Positions 31,765-43,851 of a DNA stretch of 64,000 bases are shown one piece after another. The position numbers were made by a program, and so were the translations under genes. The notes beneath the pieces were generated by a model. The model saw only the letters and a program-made list of their open reading frames with translations, was not told where the DNA came from and made no database searches. Source of the stretch: Asterella californica (Eukaryota > Streptophyta > Marchantiopsida > Marchantiales > Aytoniaceae); contig JAYKYS010000012.1 of NCBI GenBank assembly GCA_036924285.1, forward strand, positions 10,850,001 to 10,914,000, written 5' to 3'. The first letter of the stretch is position 1; each line of letters starts with the position of its first letter.

Positions 31765-33562
31765 CTGTACTGGTATTGCAGTTTGCGCGAAAATAATTAA
31801 TTATGGTCCATAGCGAGTTTACCAAGAAAATTAATGAGCAAAGTAGAGAAATCGTTGATAAACTACGCTATCGATTAGCGGAATGCACTGTAGAGTAACA
31901 AACTCGCAAAACTCCAAATGACTTTATGTGTCGCGAATATTACAGTCAAATATCGCCCGGGTATCGCGAACTGGCTATTTCAGTATCGAAGAATGGAAAT
32001 TTATTGCGAAAAAGAAAAACAGAAATATTTTTGCAATAATAGGGTAGCATTGGTGGGAGACTTGACAGGGACTGTACGGCGATAGCATCTTCCTCCTGCT
32101 GAACGAATGACGGCTCGCCACCTGGAAATGTCAGGAGCGATATGGTCGGTACAGGACCCTTGCTGGATGAGGTGGAAGATGCTCTTGTCGCGCGTAGGAA
32201 AAGAAGAAGACACAGATTTGGCTGATGCAAAAGTTCGGGCATTGGCGGCTCCGTTTTCTCCTACCCCTTTCTGACGCCATTGTGATCTAGGTTTGCCCTC
32301 ATCTCATCTCCAGATTCTCCACCTTCCAGTCATACTACTGTACTTCTCCACGACCACCCTCTTCCCCTTGGGCTGCTCGGCTATATGGCTTATGATGATG
32401 TTTATGCCATAGAATCCATAATCATCTGATACTTCATACATTATAAACTTTTTGGGAACGTTCATTCTGTTATTAGGAATAGAGTGATCATCGGAATGAT
32501 GGATATCACGAACTGATAAGCATTCAAGGGAGGTCCTAGTCTTTTCCTAGTGAAAGGATGTGCATGCTGCCATGCTCCGGGGTGAGATCTATCTGTTCCA
32601 CGCAACTTTCATCGATGAAACTGTCACAGTAGAGCACCGTTTCCGCCTTGGTCGACTTACAACATTTCGATCTCAAGAAACCATAGAAGCTGCTCATGTT
32701 TGCACAACGAGCGTGTGACTCAGACATACAGTACACTTAACAGGTCGAGTATGTGATCTGGCCTATGCAACTCCACTGATAGTGGGCTCCTGTAGCTTCT
32801 TTGGATACTACGGGAAAGCCAACAATTGGCTTACTGACAGGCCATGAACCGGCAAGCAGTACTCTTCATGATCGAACTATAAAGTCAAACGATAAAGCCT
32901 GTAAACTTTGGACCAGCAAATGCTCTTGGGAGTTCATTCACCAGAACTCTTTTTCTTTCCATATCTACCTCCCTTTCAGCTTTTCACTTCAAGCCTACAG
33001 AATTTTCACGTTCCAGTTACTTGCTTTGTCGGTGTGGAGAGTTTATGGGTGAAAGTGGATCCTCTCATACACTGCAGACTGCAAAAGCTTGCGCTGTACC
33101 GTTGGTGGTTGTTTCTTGGAGTAATTTCTAAAACAAGTTCCTGAATATGCAGCTTATGTTCCCTCGTGCCGATGAGGATTCCACGAGCATTGGATTGCAA
33201 GCAAGCAGCTCTGGCTCTCTTTATGGTTAAAGCAGATGTGATTTCTATTGTACGTAAGAAGAAACCCTTTTGTGTACCCTTTTTTGTGACTTTTCTCAGT
33301 TTTAGTGAAGGTTGTTGAATGATTGAGAAAGGCTGAATCCGTCTTCCAAAAAGTAGTTTGTTCGAGAGGAACATGTGAGCCAACTTAGAAAAATAGAATT
33401 TAGTCTTGGAACAAGACTTAGAGTTTATCAAAGTGAAGCTGAGACAAGTACATAAATGAACGATTCATGTCTCATCTTACACCTAACTTGAAACTTGTCA
33501 CTTGTTACTTTACAATACCTTCAAATGAGTTTACGCGGATCGGGTTTGACGGGAATGGGAAA

Positions 33563-33714
33563 GATATCAATTATCAAAAACTGATATCAGGAAAAAAAAT
33601 TGATATCATCAAACTTTTACTGATAATCAAGTTCGATATCTATCTTCTTTAAACTTATCAAATTTGATATCTATTTTTTTATTTGACTGATATCAGCATA
33701 TTTCTCCTGATATC
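33563..33714. repeat. Cluster of seven GATATC palindromes
   Basis: GATATC starts at 33563, 33583, 33602, 33635, 33666, 33689 and 33709, most within TGATATCA. Intervening sequence is not a clean tandem repeat. Spacing is 19-33 bases, two to three helical turns. Confidence 0.8.
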
Positions 33715-36244
33715 AGTTCCTGATAAGTGATATGTTACTCGTCCTTAGATTCACGAGAAGAGAGAATGTAAATAATAACAAACAATGAGAGATGAACGTT
33801 CTGATGGTATACGATGAAATCATACAAATCTCCTCGACCCACCGTCACAATCAAATATTTTATGAATAGTTTGTAATTTTCCAAGTTCCCATATCTCTGT
33901 TTGTAGACATCTTCACATTCTTAACCTTGCTATCTCGTAGTGTTCCTTAAGAAGTTCAAATAGATTTGGATGTCATTCTACAATACAGTTTATCTGAAAT
34001 TTTGAATATCATTCAAATCAATATATATCTGAACCTGCATATATCAAGCTTTTCAACCATCGAATGCTGATATCTAGAAAGTCGTATATCCAGAAATCCA
34101 TTATAGCATCGTAGCAAAGTTCAATGGAATTCAAACTCTAATATTTCATTGTTTTAAAGTTTCTAGTTTGAATTTCTTTCACCTGAAATGATCATGGATT
34201 TCTTTGTTTTTCTATGCGGTAAATTGTTCTAGTTAGTATCTTAGCGAATATATATAATAATTAACTTTTTTGTTTCTTGATCATGTCCTAACCAAGCAGA
34301 TAATACACAGCGTTCTCGATGCTATTACAATCGCAGCACTTGTTATTTATTCTGGTTCAAGGAAGAATTCCATTTAGGGTGGTTAATATGTACCTTCCAC
34401 GTACAATACCATAACTGCATATGTAGCCAGTCTCGAATTAATGCTTCTGTCTTTGTCCTTTGTTTACTTCATTCCATGAGCATGACACAGCGTTCTTAAT
34501 GTAATGTAATCTTTGTATGATAACAAATAAATCCGGAAATGAAAGGTTCATAGATGAAAAAAAACCAACATAAATGAAGTGTAAAAGATTTTTTTGTCAC
34601 CTGATTAGTTCCACCCAAACCTTTATCCACAATGAAATTTAGAGATTTCAGATGAGAAAATGTAACTGTAAACGGTAAAACATTATCAAAGACTACAGAA
34701 CGAGTGTACTAATTCGATCAAATTCTTTTAAACGAGATCCGAGAAATACCATTTACAAACATACAATAGTTACGTCAAGTGATTGTAAATGTTAGATACC
34801 ACTTCCAAAAGTGATAGGTAAAATTTACAACCGGAATCTGTAAAAACTTATATGAGGAGCTACTCCTTAAAAACCAGGTTTCAGTGGCCCTATTAGCACA
34901 CGATTTGAACGAGGTGCGCTGCAAAGTGGACACTGCAAGCTCGACAACTTCCAGTCTCGCTTGAACTGAATGAATCATTCGCTCTCGCTTCAGTCTCGTT
35001 TGACTCGTGACCTGTGAATATGTCAACTGTCTCTGTGGTTACCTTGCTCTGATCTTGTGGTTTACGCTTGTTACTGTTAGTGTACACTCTTCGTACTCTG
35101 CATATAGTTTATTTTAGTTCATAAATTAATATATAGATTCGATTAGCGCGTGTTTGTTAGTAACATCTCGCAACAGTTTTGGAAGCGCATTTGTCCATGT
35201 TTGTTTATGGGTTATGTTTGGATCATCTCGTAACTCTAGGTGTAATTAGTATTTAATAATAAATATATATATTTTTTAATTTTTATAGTTTAATATCGAA
35301 TTTCTATGTAATATTTTATAACAGAAAGTGAACAAAAGTTTCCTGAACTTGATCTAACATATATATTTTCCTAGTGTATTTATTTACCCGGCTGGGAGAT
35401 TTGGGGAGGCAGCATATACATCACCTCGTTTTATACTTAACATTTGATCAAACTTTTCCGTTTGGAAGGGTATGATCAAATATCAATATTTGTTTAACTA
35501 CTTTTATTTGTGGTCGATATATTTTGCTTTTATGTTTGGGGAGTCTTGCTTACGTCCACAAGGTTTATGTAAAGGTTTTCTTCGGCTTCTCCGTTCTGAA
35601 TATACTAAGTAGATCTCCTGATTATAATGTGAACTCTATCACTTTCTCTAGCGTGCCTCTTGGTCCAAATCTTTTCTGGATTTGTAAAAAGAAAAACCTT
35701 TAGCACCTCCTTGGCGTACGGGTCGTTTGGAATGATGTATGGTTGCTCTAGTTCGTAATATCATACCTGGACTTTTCTTTTATTATTTTTGCAGTTCTCA
35801 TCTAGATGGTAAATACACAATTACTATAAAACTATAACAACATGAAGTATGATAATCAGAAGTATATATAGAAACCTAAAATACTATTTCTTGCCTTTGC
35901 ATAAGAATCCGTTGCATTTTAACAATAATTTTGTTCTTTCTTACTGCACAAGCTCATTCTTATCCCAGTTTCTAAGTGTGACTGAATAAGCATCTCCAAT
36001 CATATTTGGAGAACTTTTGCTCGCTTTGTGTTATCAAAAAAATATGTAAACTTCTTGTTATCCAAAAATTGTAGACTAGGCTAATGTGAAAAGTTAAAAC
36101 TCTTATATCTATTAAACGTTATTCATGCCTGGAATTATAAAGAGATCTCGACATAACTCATAAAGCAATCGCAGAAAAATGCACTTCCAAACTTACAAGT
36201 GCGAGACACTAGTAAAATATAGAAATTAAATTATTCTGTATATT

Positions 36245-36290
36245 AATTTATTACCTAACCGTTCCTCCAAGAAGGGTTAGGTAATAAATT
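36245..36290. repeat. Perfect 16-bp inverted repeat AATTTATTACCTAACC
   Basis: Left arm 36245-36260, 14-base loop, right arm 36275-36290. The same motif occurs once at about 6450 and, as GGTTAGGTAATAAATTA, at about 39317, with a variant at about 56681, where it begins copies of the small AT-rich element. Confidence 0.7.
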
Positions 36291-36739
36291 GAGCATGCTG
36301 CATTCTTCCATCTTCATATGGAAGAGATCAATAAGTAAATATGTTGATCTATATATATCCACTCGAGAAAAGAAGAGAACCAAAAAAGCATTGAAAATGA
36401 TCATTGTGTACAACGTTAGGAGAATAAATAAATTAGGAGAAACCTTCCCCAAACATACCTACTTCAGAGTAAATACATATCATAATGCACTGTGCTCTTT
36501 CTCCATCCAGTGAAATGATTATCTCAAATGTGCATGAAACTTCTCATGTGATGAATAACACCCAAAGTTCTTTATAATACGATAAAATATCCATAGACAT
36601 TTATTTGACCATACCTGTAATATGTTTATTGAACCTGACTCCACTTCTCTTAACGTTATCGTGTCATCTGCTCTATTTGAAAATCATATTTTCAGGTCTT
36701 ATATTTTCACTCCAAAGATGCTTATGAAAGAAAATAATA

Positions 36740-37800
36740 TTTTTTTGATCTATTTCAGATCTCGACTTTCATTACACCAAGTTGTAAAGCTCGTTGTTAG
36801 GTTCTCAGCGACACTTTATTTGTTTCATTTGGACACTTAAAGATGATGGTATGAGATTCAAATGATGGAAAAATCAAGCTAGACTCTAGCTTACTGATGC
36901 TGACTGGGTATTCCTAGCGCTATACTAAGAGTACAAGGGAGTTGCTTGGTCATAATCTGGAAAAACTTCACTTACTATGACTGACGTAAGGGGTAGCTTA
37001 AGATAGCTTGTATCTGCGACTTGTTAGTGAACATTTTGTGAGATTGGGAGGTCTAATGCATGTGCACAAGATGTCAATGTATTCAAATCTATGTAGGCTA
37101 TGCGTTGGTTAAGACGGTTCGTGAAGAGGTGGATCGGGGAGTGTGTTCTAGGAGAAATTAAGATGTAGGGAAGAGAATTTAAGGTGCTTCAGTAACTTAC
37201 GAAGGAGAGTTGGACCGTTCTGACCGTTATGGAGTCCAAACTTGTTGTCATTGGATCCATCGGGATCAGAACGCTGAGTTCTGCAAGAAATTGAAGATGA
37301 TACGAAGTTTCATTAAGTAATTTGGGAGACGTGAGAGAATTTGGCTCGCAGAGAAACGCTTATGTCAATTTATAGTTCACTTGCGACCTGAAGTTGGATG
37401 GTTCTTCGTGATCGATGAGCTAAGCTCTTTGTTCTTGGTGCCTACACGATAAAGGAGTCTTCACCTACGCATAGGAGAAGATTGCTTGTAGATTAGGTTG
37501 TTGATTTGGGTGTGATGAGCGAGTTTGAGCCGCAAGAGTCGATTTGTCAGGTCTTTTACTTCCTGCAATCAAATTTCTTGCGTGGTTTTGCGAGGAGAAC
37601 TCCAAACGGCTTGTTTGGAGCCTTGTTGAGTTCAAAGTAGTCAGATCTATCTACCAAAGAAGACGGATCACATATCAGACTATTCGTTTGAAAGATGTGC
37701 GTGGTTTTAAGCCGCAAGGATTAGTTTTTGGAGGTTCGATCACTTATGACTGAAAATTGGAGATATCTCGGCTGTCGGAAGTCAGATAATCCATAAAGTT
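36740..37800 (+). repeat. Old LTR relic related to the 58-64 kb element
   Basis: Aligns with 58440-59440 through GCTGACTGGGTATT, GGAGAGTTGGACCGTTC, GGAGTCCAAACTTG, TGGATCCATCGGGATCAGAA, GTTCTTGGTGCCTAC and GATATCTCGGCT. Many substitutions and indels make it much older than the 58-kb and 62-kb copies. It has no internal region beside it, so it is probably a solo or truncated LTR. Confidence 0.75.
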
Positions 37801-37903
37801 TATCATATAATTTGATCTACGTGCAAAATTGTCGAGGAACCTCCACTCAAAATCAACCATTGCTTGCACTACAATTGAATTGAGAGATAATTAAAATAAA
37901 TAA

Positions 37904-37935
37904 ATGATATCACATATATAGTTATGTGATATCAT
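37904..37935. repeat. Perfect 13-bp inverted repeat ATGATATCACATA
   Basis: Arms 37904-37916 and 37923-37935 around a 6-base loop. Confidence 0.7.
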
Positions 37936-38339
37936 AGTTAGTTATAACAAGATAGATCTTTCGATTAGTGTTAATAAACTTCACTGCTGGTTGGTCACTT
38001 CAAGTACTTTTCCATGTATCCAGAACTGCGTGATGATTTTCTCGCATGTTCATTGTCATATTCTCCAATATACGCGTTTGGGTTCTAGTCCAGTACTAGT
38101 ATCTCATCCCAATTGCTTCAGTGACGATCTCAGATTACAAGCTATTGTTTCATGATGATTTTATTTCCTTGCGCTTATAGTTTCAGTGAACGTTTTGATG
38201 TCTACAAACATCTAAAAGTAATAAATCATGTTGATAATATGGACATGCATCCTCTCTATACATAGTCTCTAGATTGTTGATAGGAAAGAACTTTGTGCTC
38301 TCTTAACGTATATATGACACTCCTTGCTTCATCGACGGG

Positions 38340-39220
38340 ATGCTCTTTTTCTGTGACGACTGCTTAGTTATACATTTTTTACTGGACACCACGTTTAGAT
38401 CATCCTCAATCTTCCTCGGAGCTGTCCTAAGTGCGCAGCGCTCCACAAGAATATTTTTGCATATTCTTCTACACTACCTAAGCCGTGCTCATGCTTTGCC
38501 GATATTATCTCATGCCTTTAGCGCATTCTCGCCTACCCTTCAGACTTCTTTTACTTCGGCTCCACTGACAACTATTCTCCAAACTCTTCAAGCTCTACCC
38601 TCTGCTTATAGCACTATGTTTCTTTTGCTACTCACTAGATTTTGGCATGATTGCTGGCTTCACATATGTAAGTGTTTATTCTAACTCCTCCCTCCTCCTT
38701 TCCTCCCATTCACTGTTTTCATCTCGCCATTTACCATTCACTCCCTACGGTCTTTTTCTACACCATACGAATTGTCTATCTAAGTTGTTCTGCTCCAATT
38801 GTATCATTATGCTCGTACCACAGTTCGCCGCTATAGGACCCTTGCTGTTCAGTTCTGAATTCTGGGCTTCCTTCCTCCCAGTTCCTTCTTGGGATTAATT
38901 TTTGATTTACGTAACATCGTGTACTTGTTAGTCAACTCGCCTCCTTTTCTGCATGTATCTTACTTCCTAGGAGGTTTAGTTGCCCGTATTTCAGTACACG
39001 TCTGCTCGTAAGAATTACTTCTCCCGGCTAAGCACTAGTGGTTTTCTCACCGAACCCCGCTAATAAATCCCTTGGGGGTCTGGGGGTTCTCTGCTATGCT
39101 GGTGGTCTCACTTCCTGTACTGTGTACTCCTTTTAGTTTTTCAATAAAGTTTCACGGAGTACCGCCGTCTTTTACCAAAAAACAAAAGTAAAAAAATACA
39201 AAAAAGAAACCTAGTCAGAT
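38340..39220 (+). mobile_element. Probable 5'-truncated LINE-like 3' end
   Basis: The segment ends in TTTTTCAATAAAGTTTCACG, then CGCCGTCTTTTACC and a mixed A-rich tail (39175-39210), a layout common at LINE 3' ends. Upstream ORFs (38340-38684, 38647-38898) are hydrophobic, Leu-, Ser- and His-rich and may be remnants of the C-terminal part of a LINE ORF2, but no motif is intact. The 5' limit is uncertain. Confidence 0.4.
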
Positions 39221-39316
39221 ATACAAAGACGGATAGTCTACTGAATATTTAAATAAATATACATATATACACATTATCCTAGCAAAGGTTTAATTTATTA
39301 ATCTTTTTGGTAGAAA

Positions 39317-39560
39317 AGGTTAGGTAATAAATTAAGTGTTGATTGAATAAAAAAGTTCATCGGCAGTTTCTTGCATTTTTAGTATTTGCAGCACCTGAAT
39401 CTACATTTCTTTTATATGTTATGGATCTTCTCCCATTTCCAATCTTAATATTTAGAGATAATTTTAGTTTTTGTAAAAAGAATTCACATAACACTTATAC
39501 TCTCTTCGATAAAAAAAAAAGTGAACAGAAGTTCCCCGAAGTTGATTTTGCATGCATATA
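39317..39560 (+). mobile_element. Small AT-rich dispersed element, second copy
   Basis: Begins GGTTAGGTAATAAATTAAG, has GAATCTACATTTCTTTTATA in the middle and ends with GAACAGAAGTTCCCCGAAGT and TTGCATGCAT. Shares these blocks with 13802-14030 and 56677-56930. No ORF. Confidence 0.5.
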
Positions 39561-40044
39561 ATACCAACTCCGTTAAATTTGTATCATAGCAGTGACAGAA
39601 TGATAGATATCAGTATTAATACAAAGGTGTTGTGACGGACATCAATATTACTACAAATGTGTATTCTTTTCCTTTTCTATTAAACGACTGTGCCGCACTT
39701 TTATGCCTCCTTTTTGCCGTGGGTCCTTCTCAGCAGCCGGGAACTGCAGCCGCCCTTTCTCAAACTGAGTTCCGGCGGGTGATCGGCCCGACGCGTAGTC
39801 TATAAAGGTGTTGTGTCTATCCATCTTCAAGACCCACGAATAACGAAAGAGAACACGAAATCTTTATGTACAAGAAACATAACCTTGGCATAAAACTCTA
39901 AAACTTAAGGAAGAGATTTCGCCTCCAATTTTACTTTATTTGTTAAATAACGATGACGATATACACGGAGAATTCTACTGGAAGAAAAGTCCACACATAT
40001 ATGAGCATAACCTAGAGGATGAGACCCAGCCGGCATAGGTTTTT

Positions 40045-41285
40045 ATACTATTTTTGCCATAGAGCTTTTTGTTCTACACGGATTAGACACAGGTTATTTA
40101 TTTATGTATTTATTTCGTTATAAAGTTTTATTTTATTTTATTTTTATCATATAGTTTTATGCAATACTGCGTTCACGAGTATCCGCATAGTTCGTGATTT
40201 CACACCTCTTATAATGGGGTGTTAAAGTTAAAAATCTTTCTGAAGGATTTTACACCCGCATCCGTGTTGTTAGTGATTTCACCACTTCTTGTAATAGGGT
40301 TGTCAAAGTTAAGATCTTTCTGAAAGATCTTACACTGCGGGAGAGACCTATGACCTCGGTCAGAACTTGACGAGTGTTTCTTGCGAGTACTTTTGGAGGT
40401 ACCTCTAGGAAAACGTCCGTGGGTATTTTCTCAATGATTATTCATTCGTTTTATTCATTTTTTTGCAGTGGGATATTTACTGCGTTGAGTAATTATCCCA
40501 AGTGTCAGAACTGAAAAAATTGCGTTGAAAAGTTTATGATGTCGACTCACAAGCACGCTTTGATATAGTTAACTATTGTGATATTACGACTCTTTCCTTC
40601 TTTGTCGTTGAAGAATATTTAGGTTTTTATTTATTTATACTATTTTGCCATAGAGCTTTTGTTCTACATGGATTAGACACATGTTATTCATTTATGTATT
40701 TATTTCTTTTTAAGTTACTATTGTTTTTGTTTTATTTTATAATTATTTCATCATGCAGTTTTATGCAATACTACATTCACGAGTACCCGCGTCGTTAGTG
40801 ATTCAACCACCCCTTGTAATGGAGGTGTTAAAGTTAAAAACCTTTCTGAAGGATTTTACATCCGCACCCGCGTCGTTCGAGATTCCACCATCCTTTGTAA
40901 TGAGGGTGTCAAAGTTAAGAACATTTCTGAAAGATTTTACACCTGCAGGAGAGACTTATGACTTCATCCATAACTTGGCAGGTGTTTCCCGCGGCACCTC
41001 TGGTGGTACCCTGATTCTCTTAACGGTTATTATTTTGCGGTGGAACGGTGCATTTTCTTAACCATTATTCACTCATTTTGCAGTGAAATATCTACTGCGC
41101 TGAGTAATTATCAGAACTGAAAAAATTACGTTAAAAATTATGATATAGAGTCACAAGCACACTTCGATACAAAGTTAACTACTATGATATTAGTCTTTGA
41201 AGTTAAGAAAGATAACTACTGCGACATTAGTCCTTGAGACTAAGAAAGTTAACTATTGCGATATTAGCCCTTGAGGCTAAGAAGA
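40045..41285 (+). repeat. Tandem duplication of about 590 bp with nested sub-repeats
   Basis: Two long units start at TATACTATTTTTGCCATAGAG (40045) and the matching block at 40636. Each holds two sub-units containing GTTAAAGTTAA.A.CTTTCTGAA (four in total, about 40220, 40305, 40829 and 40905). After the second unit a 37-bp motif, GTTAACTACTATGATATTAG..., is repeated three times (about 41173-41285). The frame 40753-41061 lies across the sub-repeats and is probably accidental. Confidence 0.7.
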
Positions 41286-41289
41286 ATAT

Positions 41290-41995
41290 TTGTCTAACAA
41301 ATTTGACACCTCTTAATACTCGTGACGTCAGTGATTCCACCACCCCTTTTAGTACCCGCTCACGAATATCCGCGTCGCTAATGGAACCATGAGTTCAAGT
41401 TCACTCACAACACTGGATCTCATAAGCAAAATCCAACCACTGATCCGTACCTGGACTTGCCAGACCGAGGGTCAGACCAGCACGCAAGATAAGACCTTTA
41501 ACACGCTACATTGTTCATATTCACAAGGATATATTATCACGTGTTTGATTTTCAGTCTTGGACAATGATATTTAATTTCAATTCAGTTTCCATCTCCTGT
41601 AAGACGGACCAAACGTGATAGGATGAGAGAACACACGACGCAATGAATAGTCAACGGATGGAAAGACCTCACCAAGCCTTCTTTCCCTTGTAAGGCTTGA
41701 TGGGGAAAGAAGGACCCGAAGGGCCAAGCAACTAACGTCCCGAAGAGAAGAACACCGAGGCTAAAGTGCTATCAGTAGCTCTAAGGTCGCTTATCGTCTC
41801 TATAATATCAGACACAGATAAGTCAGTGGTCTTGCATACAACAGGTGCACATGGAGTAGCATCGCGTACTGCAATTGCTCTCCAGTGGACCGCGTGTACT
41901 AAAGCTCTCTGTAGAGCAATAGAAACTTGCTGTCTAAAAAATATAGTATAAAAAGAAAGAGAAAGTGGTACCCCTGACGTCTCTCATGGAAGACT
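41290..41995. other. Stretch without a supported gene
   Basis: Short ORFs only, no repeat recognised. It leads into the decayed fragment that follows. Confidence 0.35.
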
Positions 41996-42385
41996 CTAGC
42001 ACTCTCGAAGAAAGAGGTCGAACTCCAAAGCTGTCGATCTGTATATCTCCAAGGTTAAAGAGATGAAGCAATGTCTCACCTGCATACCATTATACTTGGT
42101 CACCTTCGTTGCTGCCATCACGCTTGCAGCCCATCTTGGAGGATGGTTGATCACTTGTGTCGTTACTGAGTCTCGTGTCGGATCCATGACAACCACATCT
42201 GCCACTGAGACCTGATCATCTCTCATCATGTACAGGTCAACTCTCACTGATTCTCTCGTCTGAAAGACATACCAACGCTCTCTCCACGTCATGTAACCAC
42301 CTACTAGTTCCATGGTGTAGGAACTTTCAGAAGAGAGCACATACGTTGTCGTGATGTGAATCATTTCACATAGTAAATGATTCAC
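41940..42385 (-). pseudogene. Decayed fragment of a transposon-type, endonuclease-like protein
   Basis: The open frame 41996-42385 (minus, 129 residues, no ATG at its start) reads ...MTWRERWYVFQ, SVRVDLYMMRDDQVSVADVVVMDPTRDS, then KVTKYNG and FDLFLREC before a stop. A shifted frame continues with ARVFHERRQG, so a short deletion broke it. The order D ... VADVVV-D-P ... K-x-x-K-Y resembles a PD-(D/E)xK-type core. I recall similar sequence from plant repeat-encoded proteins, but cannot verify that here. Only this fragment remains. Confidence 0.4.
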
Positions 42386-42449
42386 CTCTCTGCCATGAGT
42401 TAGTCTTTCTGTGCGAAGTTAGGATCTCAGAGAAGTTGATTCTCGAGGG

Positions 42450-43851
42450 TGTTATGTATTTTGAGTCCTAGTAGATTGTTTATCATGTTCATGGAGTTTT
42501 AAACTCATAGGTTGTACTTACTTGTCGCCCATGCACGCTTTCTAGCTGGTTTAAGTTATCTTTCAGGGTTGCGTGTCATTTAGTAGCTTAAGATTTACGT
42601 TGGCACTTTAGGAGACTGACGTGGTAGCCTATGAGTGAAGTTAAGTTACCACGTGGATTAGGGCACTATAGGACAGCCAAGTGGAGCTATGAACTCCCAT
42701 TGGTTTGTTTTTGTCTTTTGTAAAACTCTAACTTTAGAAGCAGAGGTCTAAAGGAGAGTTCGAGCATTTGGTGAGGACACTACGAAATCTGAGAGCACAG
42801 GAAGATAGAGCTTGTCGTGCCAGTCACTATCAGTAAAATTCTTGATCGATTTGGAGCAATAAAGAAGGAGTTATGCCAAATTGAAGTTCAGATCGAGTTG
42901 AAACTGCATCACTTTTGTTGATTTTGGAGTTTTGAGTGTCAATTCCAGAAGAAAAGAGATAATCGCTTCAAACATGCGTGACTTTGTTCACTGTCAGCAG
43001 GGCTATGACTGTCCAAAAAGTTTCATGTCATTTGAGTGATTGAGTATTTCAAGACGACCGCTGAAGCAGAGGGGGTCTGAAAAACTCTTAATCTAGAGTA
43101 GCAACTTCAGAGAACGAGATCTGGAGAACCGTGTACAACCACCAGGTCCAACTTCACAGGGGTGTTCAACAAGCTCTGAACTCCAAGTCCTATAAGAATC
43201 TTCATGTCATTTGAGTGATTGAGTAATTCAGGGCGATCGTTGAAGCAGAAAGGGTCTGAAAAGCTCTCAATCTAGAGCAGCAACTTCAGAGAACGAGATC
43301 TAGAGAACCGCGTACAACCACCAGGCCCAATTTCACAGGGGTGTTCAACAAGCTCTGAACTCCAAGTTCTATAAGAATCTTTGAAAGTGATCAAGCCAAT
43401 TTTCTGTTCTAGGTCGAAATAGCCATCTGGGTGTCAGAGATTATTGTAATTTCTCTACTCAAGATGTTTCTGTCCATATCTCGGTGCTAGAATCTGATCT
43501 CAGGCTGAAACCTCGTGTGTGTGCTCAATACTACCTCTTTTACATTTAAGAGAAATTTAGAAGTCTGAACCATCATATTTTTTCTCTCTTTGAGCGTTAA
43601 AGTTCACCGCCTGATCCTATTACTACTAATTAAACCTGAACTTTGCTTCCTGAACACAATAGAGGTTCCTACATACCTGTATGAGTGTCTATAGCGCCCT
43701 GTTGTAACTTGAAAAGCCTATCCTTTGAGTAAAACAGCCACAGTCAGAAGCCCAGCGCTTCCTTGAGTAGGAGTATCAAAGTCTTCCGATCACATCACAG
43801 TCAGAAGGTTCCGCCCTTCTCAAGAAAACTCTCACCTTGACAACGTGTACA
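42450..43851 (+). repeat. LTR-like repeat family R, copy 3 (longest)
   Basis: Starts TGTTATGTATTTTGAGTC after a short purine stretch (GAGGG) and ends ACGTGTACA at 43851, so it has TG...CA ends. It contains an internal tandem duplication of 179 bp (second copy starts at 43203; CATGTCATTTGAGTGATTGA in both). The flanks show no matching 5-bp duplication, so it is not a clean solo LTR. Confidence 0.6.

Larger units (their letters stand above)
31774..36740. other. AT-rich stretch without a supported gene
   Basis: No ORF with a recognisable domain on either strand. 31900-33450 is mixed composition with short random ORFs; 33450-36740 is strongly AT-rich. Structures worth listing separately are the GATATC cluster, a partial small element near 35220-35370 (AGTGAACAAAAGTTTCCTGAA) and the inverted repeat at 36245-36290. 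Confidence 0.45.

Noticed and set aside
34010..34100. Further TATATC/GATATC-like motifs as an extension of the palindrome cluster
   Set aside because: Mostly imperfect and expected from the AT-rich composition; not counted with the seven exact sites.
40753..41061. 102-codon ORF with internal repeated FLKDFT motif
   Set aside because: The protein repeat simply reflects the underlying nested DNA tandem repeat; no independent evidence for coding.
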